From Zoroaster sp. YZ-2022 (taxonomy: Eukaryota; Echinodermata; Asteroidea; Forcipulatida; Zoroasteridae), in assembly GCA_029582265.1 (NCBI GenBank), contig CM055833.1:32020288-32084287 (forward strand): DNA of 64,000 nucleotides. The letters run 5' to 3'. Shown here one piece after another: positions 24,102-36,112 of this stretch (its first letter is position 1; every line of letters begins with the position of its first letter). A program made the translations under genes and the position numbers. Below the pieces are notes generated by a model. It searched no databases. It had not been told where the DNA came from and saw only the letters and a list, made by a program, of their open reading frames with translations.

Positions 24102-24913
24102 CTACCGGAATAAAGTAACTGTGCATCATTTGAAGTTATGCTATTTTTTAATGAAAAAAGATAATACAATGATTTGTGGTGTTCTGTTAAATCACTGTTT
24201 AACTGTTAACAGGATAATCTCGAAATCTGTATGCTTGGACACTAGGCTTCGTGACACGTCCTTGAAGAGATGTGGTGTCAAAAGTCAGTTCACAAACTCA
24301 GTATCGTGTGTGTCCACCATTGGCGTTGATGCAGGTCTGAGATACAGGGACGAGATCATTGGGCCTCATGTGCAAGCGTTCATTCAAAGACAAGGACGTA
24401 ACATCACGCTTCAGCAAGATAATGCCTGTCCACATGTCGCTCGTGTTGTGACAGATTTCCTGAGACAGCAGAACATTCCGGTACTCCCCTGGTCAGCTGT
24501 TTCTCCGGACCTGTCCCCTATCGAGCACGCTTGGGATGAAATGGAGCGACGTTTACGTCAAGCCCAGAATCAGCCATTGACGTTAGCTGAATTGGGACAA
24601 GCGTTGGTTCAGACATGGAACAACATTCCCCAAGCTTTCTTCAATCGCTTAGTGTCGCCTATGCGTCGTCGTTGTCAAGCCTGCATCAACGCCAATGGTG
24701 GACACACACGATACTGAGTTTGTGAACTGACTTTTGACACCACATCTCTTCAAGGACGTGTCACGAAGCCTAGTGTCCAAGCATACAGATTTCGAGATTA
24801 TCCTGTTAACAGTTAAACAGTGATTTAACAGAACACCACAAATCATTGTATTATCTTTTTTCATTAAAAAATAGCATAACTTCAAATGATGCACAGTTAC
24901 TTTATTCCGGTAG
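24102..24913. mobile_element. Tc1/mariner deletion derivative with 234-bp inverted repeats
   Basis: TA duplications at 24100-24101 and 24914-24915 flank ends CTACCGGAATAAAGTAACTG and their complement. The two arms (24102-24335 and 24680-24913) are practically identical, which suggests a young insertion or recent homogenisation. The middle keeps only the C-terminal half of a transposase. Confidence 0.95.
24337..24717 (+). pseudogene. C-terminal half of a Tc1-type transposase
   Basis: The frame reads DEIIGPHVQAF, then LQQDNACPHVARVV with the second catalytic Asp, and SPDLSPIEHAWDEMERRL with the third catalytic residue (DD34E-type spacing). It ends INANGGHTRY with TGA at 24715-24717. The first Asp and the DNA-binding region are deleted. 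The stop and last ten or so codons lie inside the right inverted repeat. Confidence 0.92.
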
Positions 24914-26836
24914 TATATAATATACTTCACTTTCAGGTTAAGTTTATAACAAAAATATAATGATCAATTGACAATGATAGTGACACTGTAATCAAGCATC
25001 TCCTTATTGTGACATGCTTATAAACTGTCTTTGTTTTCACCTATACTGCAAATAATTACAAAATAATGTATACAATTTGAAAACAAATTCTATATTGATT
25101 TTTACATTTTCAAGGTTGTACAAATGATTGGCAAACTGTCTGTAGCTGCATCCATACTACAGAATTACAACCTAAAGATCAGATGCCATTTTGTACATAA
25201 ATTGTTAGACATTGAACTAACCAAAGAGTTGTATGGGTGCTTGTAAATTGCTAATAAAGCAATAAAATACATATTTATTTTAACTGTCTGTTGGGTTTCA
25301 TGACTTGACTTTTTGTGGTTACACACTTCCCTCCCCCACAATCAATTGAAACCACTTTGTTGACCTGTTTAACCTACTTGTAACCAATCTAGAAATGAGT
25401 GTACATGGTCTTACACATGTAACAAGTGAAATTACTTCAGTGTAAATGAACCCAACCATGATCCTTTGTTGACAAGAAAACAGAATATATCCACTGGATC
25501 AAATCTTATAATTGGTTGCCTTTTTCACTTTGTTTATGGAAAAACCTTTCAATTTTAGATTTAAATGAAGCCAACATTGGTATTTATCTCTTGGTATTAA
25601 GTCTTGTATAAAAATAAATTTAATCCTTTCAGGTTAAGTTTATAACAAAAATATGATAAATTGACAATGATAGCGACACTGTAATCAAGCATCTCCTTAT
25701 TGTGACATGCTTATAAACTGTCTTTGTTTTCACCTATACTGCAAATAATTAAAAAATAATTTATACAATTTGAAAACAAATTCTACATTGATTTTTACAT
25801 GATTGGCAAAATGTCTGTAGCTGCATCCATACTACAGAATTACAACCTAAAGATTAGATGCCATTTTGTACATAAATTGTTAGACATTGAACTAACCAAA
25901 GAGTTGTATGGGTGCTTGTAAATTGCTAATAAAGCAATAAAATACATATTTATTTTAACTGTCTGTTGGGTTTCATGACTTGACTTTTGTGGTTACACAC
26001 TTCCCTCCCCCACAATCAATTGAAACCACTTTGTTGACCTGTTTAACCTACTTGTAACCAATCTAGAAATGAGTGTACATGGTCTTACACATGTAACAAG
26101 TGAAATTACTTCAGTGTAAATGAACCCAACCATGATCCTTTGTTGACAAGAAAACAGAATATATCCACTGGATCAAATCTTATAATTGGTTGCCTTTTTC
26201 ACTTTGTTTATGGAAAAACCTTTCAATTTTAGATTTAAATGAAGCCAACATTGGTATTTATCTCTTGGTATTAAGTCTTGTATAAAAATAAATTTAATCC
26301 TTTCAGGTTAAGTTTATAACAAAAATATGATAAATTGACAATGATAGCGACACTGTAATCAAGCATCTCCTTATTGTGACATGCTTATAAACTGTCTTTG
26401 TTTTCACCTATACTGCAAATAATTAAAAAATAATTTATACAATTTGAAAACAAATTCTACATTGATTTTTACATGATTGGCAAAATGTCTGTAGCTGCAT
26501 CCATACTACAGAATTACAACCTAAAGATTAGATGCCATTTTGTACATAAATTGTTAGACATTGAAATAATCAAAGAGTTGTATGGGTGCTTGTAAATTGC
26601 TAATAAAACAATGAAATACATATTTATTTTAACTGTCTGTTGGGTTTCATGACTTGACTTTTGTGGTTACACACTTCCCTCCCCAACAATCAATTTAAAC
26701 CACTTTGTTGACCTGTTTATAACCTATACTTGTAACCAATCTAGAAATGAGTGTACATGGTCTTACACATGTAACAAGTGAAATGACTTCAGTGTAAATG
26801 AACCCAACCATGATCCTTTGTTGACAAGAAAACAGA

Positions 26837-27930
26837 ATCAATCTGCATTTATAATAAATGTACGCTCTGTATGTACGATTTAGCGACAGTTCAGAATGGG
26901 TGACATTCAAGGGTTGTCATTGGAATCGGTAATTTTGGAATAAAATGTCTGCCCCCTCCCCCCAAGTTCTTGGTGATGGCATGTACTGCCACTGGTCATG
27001 AACAAACACATTTTTGTTTTTTGTTTTTGTATTTTATTTTTTTTATTCTTTGGTCTATCATTGCAGAGAAATTTCAGAGAAGTTCTAATTTATGTGAAAA
27101 AAATTATATGTCACAGTGAACATGCTGTAAAAAATAATAGGAAGGTTTTATAAGTACATGGACAAAGAATAAAGTATTTGAAAATTAAGATAAGTTCTAA
27201 TTTATGTGAATGGCGAAAATAGTGTATACTTTTAGAGTAGCTGGACCATTGAAATTGAAAAGGGCATTGGTTTGTTTTCAAAATTGCACACAATTATTCT
27301 TGACAATGTGTAATAAATTAAAGAAATGTTCTCATAAAGTGACATCAAAGAGAAAGGTATTTTAGGAAATTGCCGAGTCTCATATACTCATAATTATAGT
27401 TTCATGTGATTGTCAGAGATGTCTGAGAGAGGCCTCAGGGAGCAGGACCTACAAGTACATGTATTGTATCATGAATATTGTGCATTTTTCCTGTGAAATA
27501 ATTGTCTATGTAAGTTGATTTGTATCTGAGAAGGGTAACAAATTAAGGAAAAGTGCAGTAAACAATCACTACTACACTAGGCTACTTATTTAATTTGTGC
27601 ACAAACTGAAGATTTTTGGAGAAAACAAAAATTACAAAATATGGCATAAAGTTTCCACTGAAAAATTGCCATAACCTTAACAACTGAATTTTCCTATCCT
27701 TATTTATATTCTAAATACATTTTGGTGACATCTGTTCATATTTTGTTAGAAAAGGGGCGAGTTGTTTACTGGGGCGAGTATGTTCACGTAACTAACGTTA
27801 CTCGTTAGTTAAACAGGCACAATGCAACGATCGAATGGCCAGCCAACTGACGTTTAAAAATGGCTTTTCTTGTATAAAACACGAAGATAAATACAGGAAA
27901 TTCTCTTAAAACTAACTTCAAGATACTTAC
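26837..27930. other. hAT interior without recognised genes
   Basis: AT-rich sequence after the tandem repeat. A short hairpin AACTAACGTTACTCGTTAGTT lies near 27789. No shared coding or repeat signal was found. Confidence 0.5.
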
Positions 27931-28123
27931 CCTTACGAATGTGTTGGCGATCCATTCTTTCAGGAAATCGAAGACCTATTTTTGGGGTCAATACTCTAAC
28001 GAGTCTAAAAATTACGTCTGGGCCATGGGCACCACACACGCCGCCAAACAGCATCGATGCTCGATTGTACTGTACATGTAACTCCATTGTAACCAAAGAT
28101 AGTGTAGCCTCATATTGCGCCAT
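27931..28123 (-). CDS. Candidate first coding exon inside the hAT element
   Basis: On the minus strand GCCGCATGG gives a good initiation context at 28123. A 64-codon frame beginning MAQYEATLSLVTMELHVQ runs to CGTAAGG, directly followed by GTAAGTATCT, an ideal donor (exon end 27931, phase 1). The local sequence is richer in CG than its surroundings. I find no downstream exon on the minus strand and do not recognise the peptide. It could be a captured host exon, an element gene, or chance. Confidence 0.35.
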
Positions 28124-28672
28124 GCGGCGCTATACGATATTTGATTCTTTCATGCAACGTAACTAAAACGTTTTAAATTTGATTTAAAAAACTTTGATTT
28201 AGCGTAATTCGACACCTGATGACATAATCATGACATAATCATGACATCACAGCGAACGGTTTCGTCAGCTTGTTATTTTCTGTTTATGTGTTAAGTTTGA
28301 AGGCTGTAAATGCTTAGCAAGGATGCCTTGGTTACCGGACAGATCGCCACTGAGAAGAAGGAGAAGTAAAAAAAACAACAACAACAAAAAACAGTACAAA
28401 AACAATAGGTGTTCGCGCTGTGCGCTCGAACACCTAATAATATCAGATGTTTTTAGAATAACTATCATAAACATAATAAAAAGTATATTTGAAATAGTAT
28501 ACTCAGAATAACCAATGCCCTAAGCTAAGCAATTCAAAGGGTTAAATATGCTCATGAGTAATCACTGTGCGATTACTCGAATAGTGAATTTCACTAATTA
28601 CCCAGCACTAGTAACATAGATAATGACGCAGTCCATTTTTTTCTTGCCTGCAATTAGTGGTTATCATAAACA

Positions 28673-31600
28673 TCATCCATTGTCGATGTCTTCATCCTGT
28701 GAGGACTGTGCTCTGGTCTCCATGATCCACTGGAAGATATACTCCTCACATTGCCTGACTGCAGCTGATTCTTTCTCATCTTCTGCTCCTGGTAGGGCCA
28801 AGATGGTGCCAATTAGCTCCTTGAAAAAGACGGGTACAAAGATTCAAAAGTTTGCAATAAGAATTATCTCCCAAACAAGTGAACCGATTTAGCTGAAACA
28901 GTTTGCTTGTTTAACCTAACCTTCAAATCCTCCAAAATCCTCTTTGCTAAAGTGAAGGATTTTGAAGGATTGAGGTTACATGCTACATGTTCTTTGCTAA
29001 AGTGAAAGATTTTGTGATGGCATACTTGCCTTTCCATGGTACATGTACATCCATGTTTGATGTAGTGATTGCAAGGTCAGTGCTTGGGTCAGTGGACACT
29101 GTTTATTGCTCCATGCATGCAGGGAGGGTCCCTGGCCATGTACATGTATCACAGATTAGAAACACATGTGTGCATACATGTCATGTGCTTGCTTTACTAC
29201 TGAAGGATTTTGGAGGATTCAGGTTATGTGTAAGCAAATGGGCCTAGGGAGTTAGGAAGGATTCAGGTTACATGTACATGTGTATGTGTAAGCAAATGGG
29301 CCTAGGGAGTTAGGAAGGATTCAGGTTATGTGTAAGCAAATGGGCCTAGGGAGTTAGGAAGGATTCAGGTTATGTGTAAGCAAATGGGCCTAGGGAGTTA
29401 GGAAGGATTCAGCTTATGTGTAAGCAAATGGGCCTAGGGAGTTAGGGTTAATGTATATCTTGATTCAAAGAAGCAGTTTTGCCAACATTACCAATTCAAA
29501 ACCTTACATTTAAGAAAGGAAAAATATGTATTAAAGTGGATGCACTTTAGCTGAATTGTTTAATTACAGGGAAACACAACTGGATGGCGACTTTGGTTGG
29601 GGAAAAAAAAATCACTCACCAGACCATTTGGCTGACTGGCAACATAACGCAAGTGTTCATTGAGGTAGCCCATAGTTCTACAATCAAATATCCATTCAAT
29701 GAAATATCTACATCAATATTTTAGCAATTCTATATGGGAGACATATCATGGACTCATAATTTAAAACCACTATTGGTAATATTGAAAAACATAAATGATA
29801 ACAGTTTTACATAAAACTTATCTGGTGTCAAGTTGCTGATGGTATATAACATCATTTGAAAAAATATTATCAAGTGCTATCATTTCATTACAATTTGTGA
29901 AATAATTTCCACAATGAAGACAGAAATGTTGGAAAACGAACAATCTGATTGCATTTTCACTTTTTTCTCATAAACTATGCAATGACATTTAGATGCTGAA
30001 ATTTTCTTGAGTCTTATAAATATGCATGCATTTACATAAAGTATGCATGCATTTACATAAAGTATGCATGCATTTACATAAAGTATGCATGCATTTACAT
30101 AAATTTTACCAAATGGCTAGACTGGCATTAGGAAAAGTCAGTAAACGTCAGGGATTGGGACTAGGCTTGGGCGATATCGATTTTTTTCATCCACGATATA
30201 TCGTCAAACATATATCGCGATATTCGATAATATCGCGATTATATTTGTTTTTCACGCATGAGTGCTTTAGAGCCGGTAATGACAGGGATGTACCCATCTA
30301 CAAGCGTCACAATAAATTGCCAGTGCTTACCTGAGAGACACATGCAATTGCGCCGTTCACGAGTGCAACATATGGGGCGGGTTTTCGCTACCTAACCAGA
30401 AACAAAAGCGGCACAGCTACGTGAAAATACCAACGTAACCAGAAAATTGTTTTCAGTTTGTGACATGTTCAATCATCAATGTTTCTCAAAATAGAACTTA
30501 CTCGTGAGTGCTAGTAACTTGAAAGATATACTGGTATACGAACAATCATTTAATCATGTTTTAACACTTTTTACAATGCGCCATCTTGAAACTAAGCGTA
30601 ACCGATCACAAAGTTCGGTTTATGTTACGTTTGGTCAGAACAATGACGTCGTCGCAGCACAACCGAACTTGCGAAAACGCTTAACCAATGACCAAAGCCC
30701 AAACATGTTTCTGGTTACAGTCGCAAAAACGCACCCATCGCTATTGGCAAATCGTTTGCATAATAATTATGTGGGACGGTTACTGCGTCATGCGTCCCAA
30801 TCAAATCATCAGCCTGAGTTCACGTGATTCGCGTTCCATGTGACTGGGTCATAGTATAAACACGTGACTAGGTTTATTGCTGCATATAGTACCGTGGAGA
30901 ATAAAACCATGTGAACGTCATTTGCACTTCAGAAAATGTGGATTTTAGTCACACTATTTTAAATGAACGTCACATGGTTTATCAAGAGTACGTATATGTG
31001 TTTTGTCTAGACAAGAGTCCCAGTATGGTATAATAGAATAGTGTCCTAATCCCTCAACTTTGATCGATCCGCTGCCGATCCATGCTTTGATTTAATTCAG
31101 GACTTATGTAGATTTTTAAGGTAACGCCCATATTCTGCGTATGTATGATATAATGTACTCGCCCGTGGTGCACCAGTCAGAGTCACAGACCACCATGGAT
31201 AGAGAGTGAGATGTAAATATTGTCTACACATTGTTGGATCAAATACACCACTTAATCCCCAACACTTAATCAGTCTGAATAGATTTCTTTGAGTGGCGGT
31301 GGGTTATTAAACAACACCCTGTCAGGCGGCTCCTTTGTGATCTGACAGTCGGTTTACTACAGAAGTATTTCGATTTTGTTTCTCACGAAAGCAGAAAAGA
31401 CTTCCCAAAGTTTTTTTTCTATGGAATTTCTGACCCAACTGACAATTGGGGATTTTGTTTAATCGCGATATATTTTTTTTCTTCACGATATATTTTTTCA
31501 TCGCGATCTGCCGATATCTCGATGATTTAAAAAGTTCTTGATATCATAATCGAGTAAAAAAAAATATCGCGATATTCGATATTATCGTGTCATCGCCCAA

Positions 31601-34600
31601 GCCTAATTGGGACACACCCACTTTCCCATGCTAAATCCATTTCTACCCCTTACACAAAAATCTGGTTCTAAATACTTAGTCAAGGTAAATTTGCTATTCT
31701 ACAAAAACAACTGATATGATTATGAAGACTCACTTCTGCGGTGACTGGCTGTCAGTCATGTGATGTATCAGGTGGTCTCGTAGAAGACTAGCGTCAGTTT
31801 CCATGGAAACCTGCTGGACAGATTTTCCTAGTAAAAAAAAGCAATACCATTTTTGTTTTAACCACTACAGTAGCACAATATCTTTAACAACCAGCCTATC
31901 ATGTCTTTAACAACTATCATGCATCACTAAAATAAACTTGGCTTCAATTTTGTGTATTGTAACTAACTATGAATCACTATGATGAAGGACCACGATCTGC
32001 TACATGCATGAGCTATTGAGGGCGCATGTTTTTAGATCACTGTTGATCAATAGGGCATCTCGTTTTGTGTACTTTACATTTGATGTGTGTACGCAAACAG
32101 TATCTCCACTGACCATTTGCTAGCAGAAGTACCCTCCTAGTGTACACACAATGCTCACTTGGCACCAAAGTGCCCTATCATCAAGACACTGGATGCATTT
32201 GTACCACTAGAGGGCTACGATATGAGTGAACATTCCATAACATGTTTGTTATTGCTGTGTTGCACTTTATATTAATACAACCATCACAACCACATTCCCA
32301 CTTAACCAGTAACCATAGCCATCGGCCAGCCCCGCCCCCTCCCGCCGGCGTGTTAATTTTTCCTTTTTTTGCTATGAAATGATGTCCAATTGCAGCCAAA
32401 ATTGCTGGATCAATTGGAATTCTGCCTCGCTTTGTTTTAAATGACTTTTTCACAAAGGGGTATGAGTGTTTGCCTGATTTGTGAGACCTCTCTAATTAGC
32501 CACCATACTTTGTGTATGGGAAATTTGGTCTGGTTCCAATAACCGCATATACATGTATCACGTATTTCACTGGTTGGCAAAAAAAAAAATTTTTTTAAAT
32601 AAATTTAATTTTTTTTTTTAAAAAGCACATCACTGTACTGATTTTGAAGCCGACCTATGACCAGAAACCGGGGAATTTTTTGGGGGCCTAAACTGATTTG
32701 AAGAAACCATGTTTTTACAACAAATGACCTTGCTCTTAGAGTTATTTATATACAAAATAAATTATACTGAAATACCTGAAATTTAAATTACAAACAAAAA
32801 CTATTGTAATTTTCAATATATTGCTAAGCATGGTCTGAATAAAGAAAACCAAAAGCGCCCTCTTCTGGCAGTTACCGTCGATGTTCATCTCCTTTGCTAG
32901 TGACTGTGTCAGTTTATTCCTCATCTCAAGAAGGCACATACGGGTTGCTTTGGCCTTGGCAAATCTTGAAATATCCTTCAAAGAACACATAAATAAAACC
33001 ATTAAAACTGCAGATTCAAAAATACTACTCAAAACAATTTAGGGAACACCGGAATAATCTCAGTTAATTAAAGCAAGATCATTTATTTCAGATAAACACA
33101 ATGTTTCACAGAATTGATGAGAAACAACTGCACAATGAAACAGATGATAAAAGGATGCATGTAGTGATTACACATTTCATGACCTGACTACTGAAAGAGA
33201 GAGGGGGTTGCAAACGAAAATCCCGGTTCATGTAACATTTCAAACCTATTTGATGTTCCCTAAATTGTTTTGAGTAGTATATTCAGAGCTGCCAACTCTT
33301 CCGGATTCTGCGGAAGACTTCCGTAGTTGACAGTAATTTTCTTACTTAAAATATATGCAAGGGGGCCTCTCCGTTTGGCAACAAAAGGAGGCCTCCTTAT
33401 ATTTAAGTAAATACCGTCAATCGGAAGTCTTCCGCAGAATCCGGAAGAGTTGGCAGCTCTGGTATATTTGCTCCATGTCTTAATCCCCCTAGCAGTTAAA
33501 ATATGCCCGGTCTCCAAGTCTAGGATATTGATGTGGATAAAATGACATAGCCTGTTGAGTTATATCAGGGCTGTTGGTATAGGGAAGCTAGCATATCACT
33601 GGTTCAAGTGCATTATTGGCTCCTTTAACCCTTGCACAGTTTGATCTTTCAAAACCCTTTGAAAGGTCAAATGTACTTGCCAGTGATGTGTAGTGGTTTC
33701 GTGTGGGAATGCATCCACACAGTTCTACACAGTTCCACCTTTCAAAAATTGACAGACGAAGGGTTTTGGCAGGTCTGTCCTCAACCTGCTGGTAAAATGG
33801 ACTGAGAATAGGAGGGTTAAAGTGTTAAAGATTACCAGGGAAGAGTTTCGGCAGTAAAAAAAATATAGATATAGAATGGCAAAAAAATCTATTTTATTTC
33901 TGTTTTTGTTATGAAAGTTCACAGGTTTGATATTATTTTTTGAAAACTCGACAGTTGAAATAAATGCTGTAACTTCCTCTTAGTTTATAGACCTTTATCA
34001 CACTGCAGCCATCTTTGTCAGATTCCCTGTATACCCGATGACAATGATAATGATAAATCTTATTAGAAAAAAGGACCAGACTATTTTTCTTTCCAGCCTC
34101 GGTTTGGTTACAATGATTTGAATGGAAGAAAAACAAGATAACTGTACCACGATTAAGGTCTTTTGTGACCCAAAATAATGCACAAGAAAATACTTCAGCA
34201 TTCTATAGATCAATTGATTTAATTTTGCCCTACACCAATGTGTGTATAGCACTGTATACTCAGTGCTTTCCGAGTGTCTGTGGAAAAAAGCTTCACAGGC
34301 AACTCGGGCAGGATTGAAACCCATGACCTCCAGCTTACTATTGGAGACGTCTTAACCTCTCAACCACCGAGCTTGCCTGATGTCGATTGGCTGGCTAGAA
34401 TCCTCTATTAGCAGTGGGTGCCGCGATATTTATAGTTCGATGAAATTCTTGCATCAGGTGATAAACAATTGATTTAATTTTGACCTACACTGACGGGTTT
34501 ATAGCACTGTATACTCAGTGCTTTCCGAGTGTCTGTGGATAAATTCTGTAGATCGCTAAACACACACCTGTATGAACAACTTGTACTTTGGAGAAATGTG

Positions 34601-36112
34601 GTTACCCTCGTCTTCTTGTTGGCAGCTACTCTTGCTATCTTCAGCAGGCCCATCTTCTTCCAGGAGTGTATACTGCCTGATGACTTCAATATTAAGATCA
34701 GAGCTAAGGTATGTATTCTGGAGTAATGCCTTTGGAGAAAAATGAAAGAAATCTCTTTGATTGATTTCACTTGATACTATCAAATGCTATTTTTTAAAAG
34801 GAAAGGTACATCATTGGTAAAGTTTGCAAAACTAATGAATACTGGCTTACTCTCTTTGAATCAAGATAAATATTTTCAACAACCAATATTTGAAAGTTTC
34901 AACTTATTATGGTGTCATTAATGAGTGAAAATGCACTTGAATTGTTGTTTGTGGAATTTAGGAAAAAGAACTTTTTCCTAATTTGAAATTTGGAAGTATT
35001 TCTCTTTTCTTTAAAGTAACAGCACCTCAAATAAAATGATTTCTAGGGCAGATTGATACCATCTGTAGCTCTAATACACCAAGAGACTTTTACTTAACAG
35101 TTCAACCCTTTTGTTATATTTCACTTAACAATACTATACCTTAACTGTAATATATAAATCATGAAATAAGACAAAACTCATAATTCAATAACCCTAACCA
35201 TGCATCTTGTTGTCCTCAGCAAAGAACAAAAGAACCATTGTTCTAGCTGTTGTATATTGTTGCATTGAGCAGCCTGCATTCAGCAGGGTGTCTGAGAAAT
35301 GCATGTAGGGGTTAGGGTTACTGTGAAAAAAATTATGTATTACTTTCTCAACAATACTCAGTCATATTTTAGACTGGAAAATACTGTATTCCCACAGCAG
35401 GATGTTATCCAACTCACCTGAAGTAACAGCCTCACGGATTGGCCAAGACTTTCATAGGTGATTTTTGATTGGCTGAGAGCTGCTCCTGGTAGGTGACCAA
35501 TCAGATGGAGTCCTCTATTGAGTTGCGCAATGTTTTGGGGTCTATTCTGGAGCTTCTTGTGTACCTGAATGAATAACAACAAACGATAAGTTACAAAAGT
35601 AAAAAAGAATCCAGTAATACCAATTATTTATTAAAACATTGAGAAAACCCTTTGAGAATGTAATTTGGTACAACAATGGTATTTGGAAATACCATCAAAT
35701 ATACCACTAAGAAAGTTTTATTACAATAGGTATTCACGTTTGTTATGTTAATGTTGTAGAATAGCATTTTTTGGCATTTTGTTTTTAATTCAACATAATA
35801 ATTTTTTTTCTCTACACAAAAACACAATAATTTGAGGACGATTGATACTTTTACCAACTTTACACAAAAAAGTGTTAATCTGTACCCTTTTATTTCCATA
35901 AAAAATAAACACGCTCTTTGCCTTTCACCCTGCCCTTACCATCCCCCCCCCCCCCATATCACCCAAGATTGTACTGGTTGTACCTGCTCAAAATACATTG
36001 CCCATTGCACAGCTCGCTGTAAGGCTTCCATGTCCCACTCTTTAACCTCCTTCCCAGAGGCTGTCTGCAGTGTCTCAAGGAATGACTGAGCATTCTTAAC
36101 AATCTCGTTCAT
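28673..36112 (-). CDS. FANCF: FANCF homologue (Fanconi anaemia core complex subunit)
   Basis: Seven exons join in phase on the minus strand: 35984-36166 (ATG 36110-36112), 35418-35564, 34568-34717, 32876-32975, 31734-31827, 29620-29677 and 28673-28819 (stop 28673-28675). All introns are GT-AG. The product is about 274 residues. EWDMEALQRAVQWAMYFEQV followed by HKKL aligns with the human FANCF N-terminal stretch around TWDPATVRRALQWARYLRHI, and YLNEHLRYVASQPNGLELIG with the human segment near PQNNFLKVIAVALL. FANCF is a helical adaptor that joins the FANCC-FANCE and FANCA-FANCG modules in the complex that ubiquitinates FANCD2. The product ends about 100 residues earlier than human FANCF (374). 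The frame is open upstream of the chosen ATG, so an N-terminal extension is possible. Introns hold a hAT element and three MITE families. Confidence 0.8.
28915..29447. mobile_element. MITE family P (TTAA target), copy 2
   Basis: TTAA at 28911-28914 and 29448-29451. The left end is CCTAACCTTC and the right end GTTAGGG. The right part has a ~44-bp unit containing GTGTAAGCAAATGGGCCTAG repeated about five times. Located in the FANCF intron before the last exon. Confidence 0.8.
30019..30102. repeat. 21-bp tandem repeat, four copies
   Basis: Four copies of TATGCATGCATTTACATAAA plus G; each contains the palindrome ATGCAT twice. Confidence 0.95.
30162..31605. mobile_element. hAT-type non-autonomous element, 1.44 kb, 8-bp target duplication
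   Basis: ATTGGGAC at 30154-30161 and 31606-31613 flanks ends TAGGCTTGGGCGATATCGAT and the complement CATCGCCCAAGCCTA. Both subterminal regions are dense in ATATCGCGATAT palindromes. There is no transposase; the middle is non-repetitive with CG-containing sequence. It lies in a FANCF intron. Confidence 0.92.
32340..32688. mobile_element. MITE family H, copy 3 (left end truncated)
   Basis: Shares GCTATGAAATGATGTCCAAT, ACTTTGTGTATGGGAAATTT and CACTGGTTGGCAAAAA with the other copies, and ends GGGGGCC before TAA (32689-32691). The left terminus is not recognisable. Confidence 0.75.
33025..33277. mobile_element. MITE family T, copy 2 (inverted)
   Basis: Ends CTACTCAAAACAATTTAGGG and complement, with TA at 33023-33024 and 33278-33279. 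The interior is inverted relative to the copies at 12210 and 51544. Confidence 0.92.
33284..33461. mobile_element. Hairpin MITE (hAT-like ends), 178 bp, abutting another MITE
   Basis: A perfect 40-bp inverted repeat begins CAGAGCTGCCAACTCTTCCG and pairing continues imperfectly for another ~30 bp, so the element is nearly all hairpin. A 7-bp direct repeat GTATATT flanks it (33277-33283 and 33462-33468). The left duplication includes the terminal G and TA of the neighbouring family T MITE, so this element inserted later. Confidence 0.88.
34205..34545 (-). mobile_element. tRNA-derived SINE (family U), one full and one partial copy
   Basis: On the minus strand GCTCGGTGGTTGAGAGGTTA and CATGGGTTTCAATCCTGCCC resemble a Leu-type tRNA. 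The 3' portion CACTGTATACTCAGTGCTTT appears at 34205-34290 and again at 34466-34545. The second copy ends about 22 bp from the donor of FANCF exon 34568-34717. A related copy lies at 48515-48740. Confidence 0.7.

Larger units (their letters stand above)
23950..26836. repeat. 674-bp tandem repeat, three copies, inside the hAT element
   Basis: Copies begin at about 23950, 25484 and 26158 with ATCCACTGGATCAAATC. Copies 2 and 3 are nearly identical. Copy 1 is more diverged and is interrupted by the Tc1 element at 24102-24913. Each unit has GCAATAAAATACATATTTAT near its end. No coding frame is shared. Confidence 0.92.
22970..28610. mobile_element. Large hAT-type element, 5.6 kb, with perfect 8-bp target duplication
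   Basis: The sequence GTAACATA stands directly before 22970 (22962-22969) and directly after 28610 (28611-28618). The ends are imperfect inverted repeats: left TAGTGTCGGGCAAGTAGTGC, right (complement) TAGTGCTGGGTAATTAGTG. They continue for about 60 bp as diverged GAGTA/TACTC-rich sequence. TAGTG fits the hAT end consensus YARNG, and 8 bp is the hAT duplication length. I find no transposase. The interior holds a 674-bp tandem repeat (three copies), a Tc1 deletion derivative inside the first copy, a perfect 25-bp hairpin and a candidate first exon on the minus strand. Confidence 0.85.
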
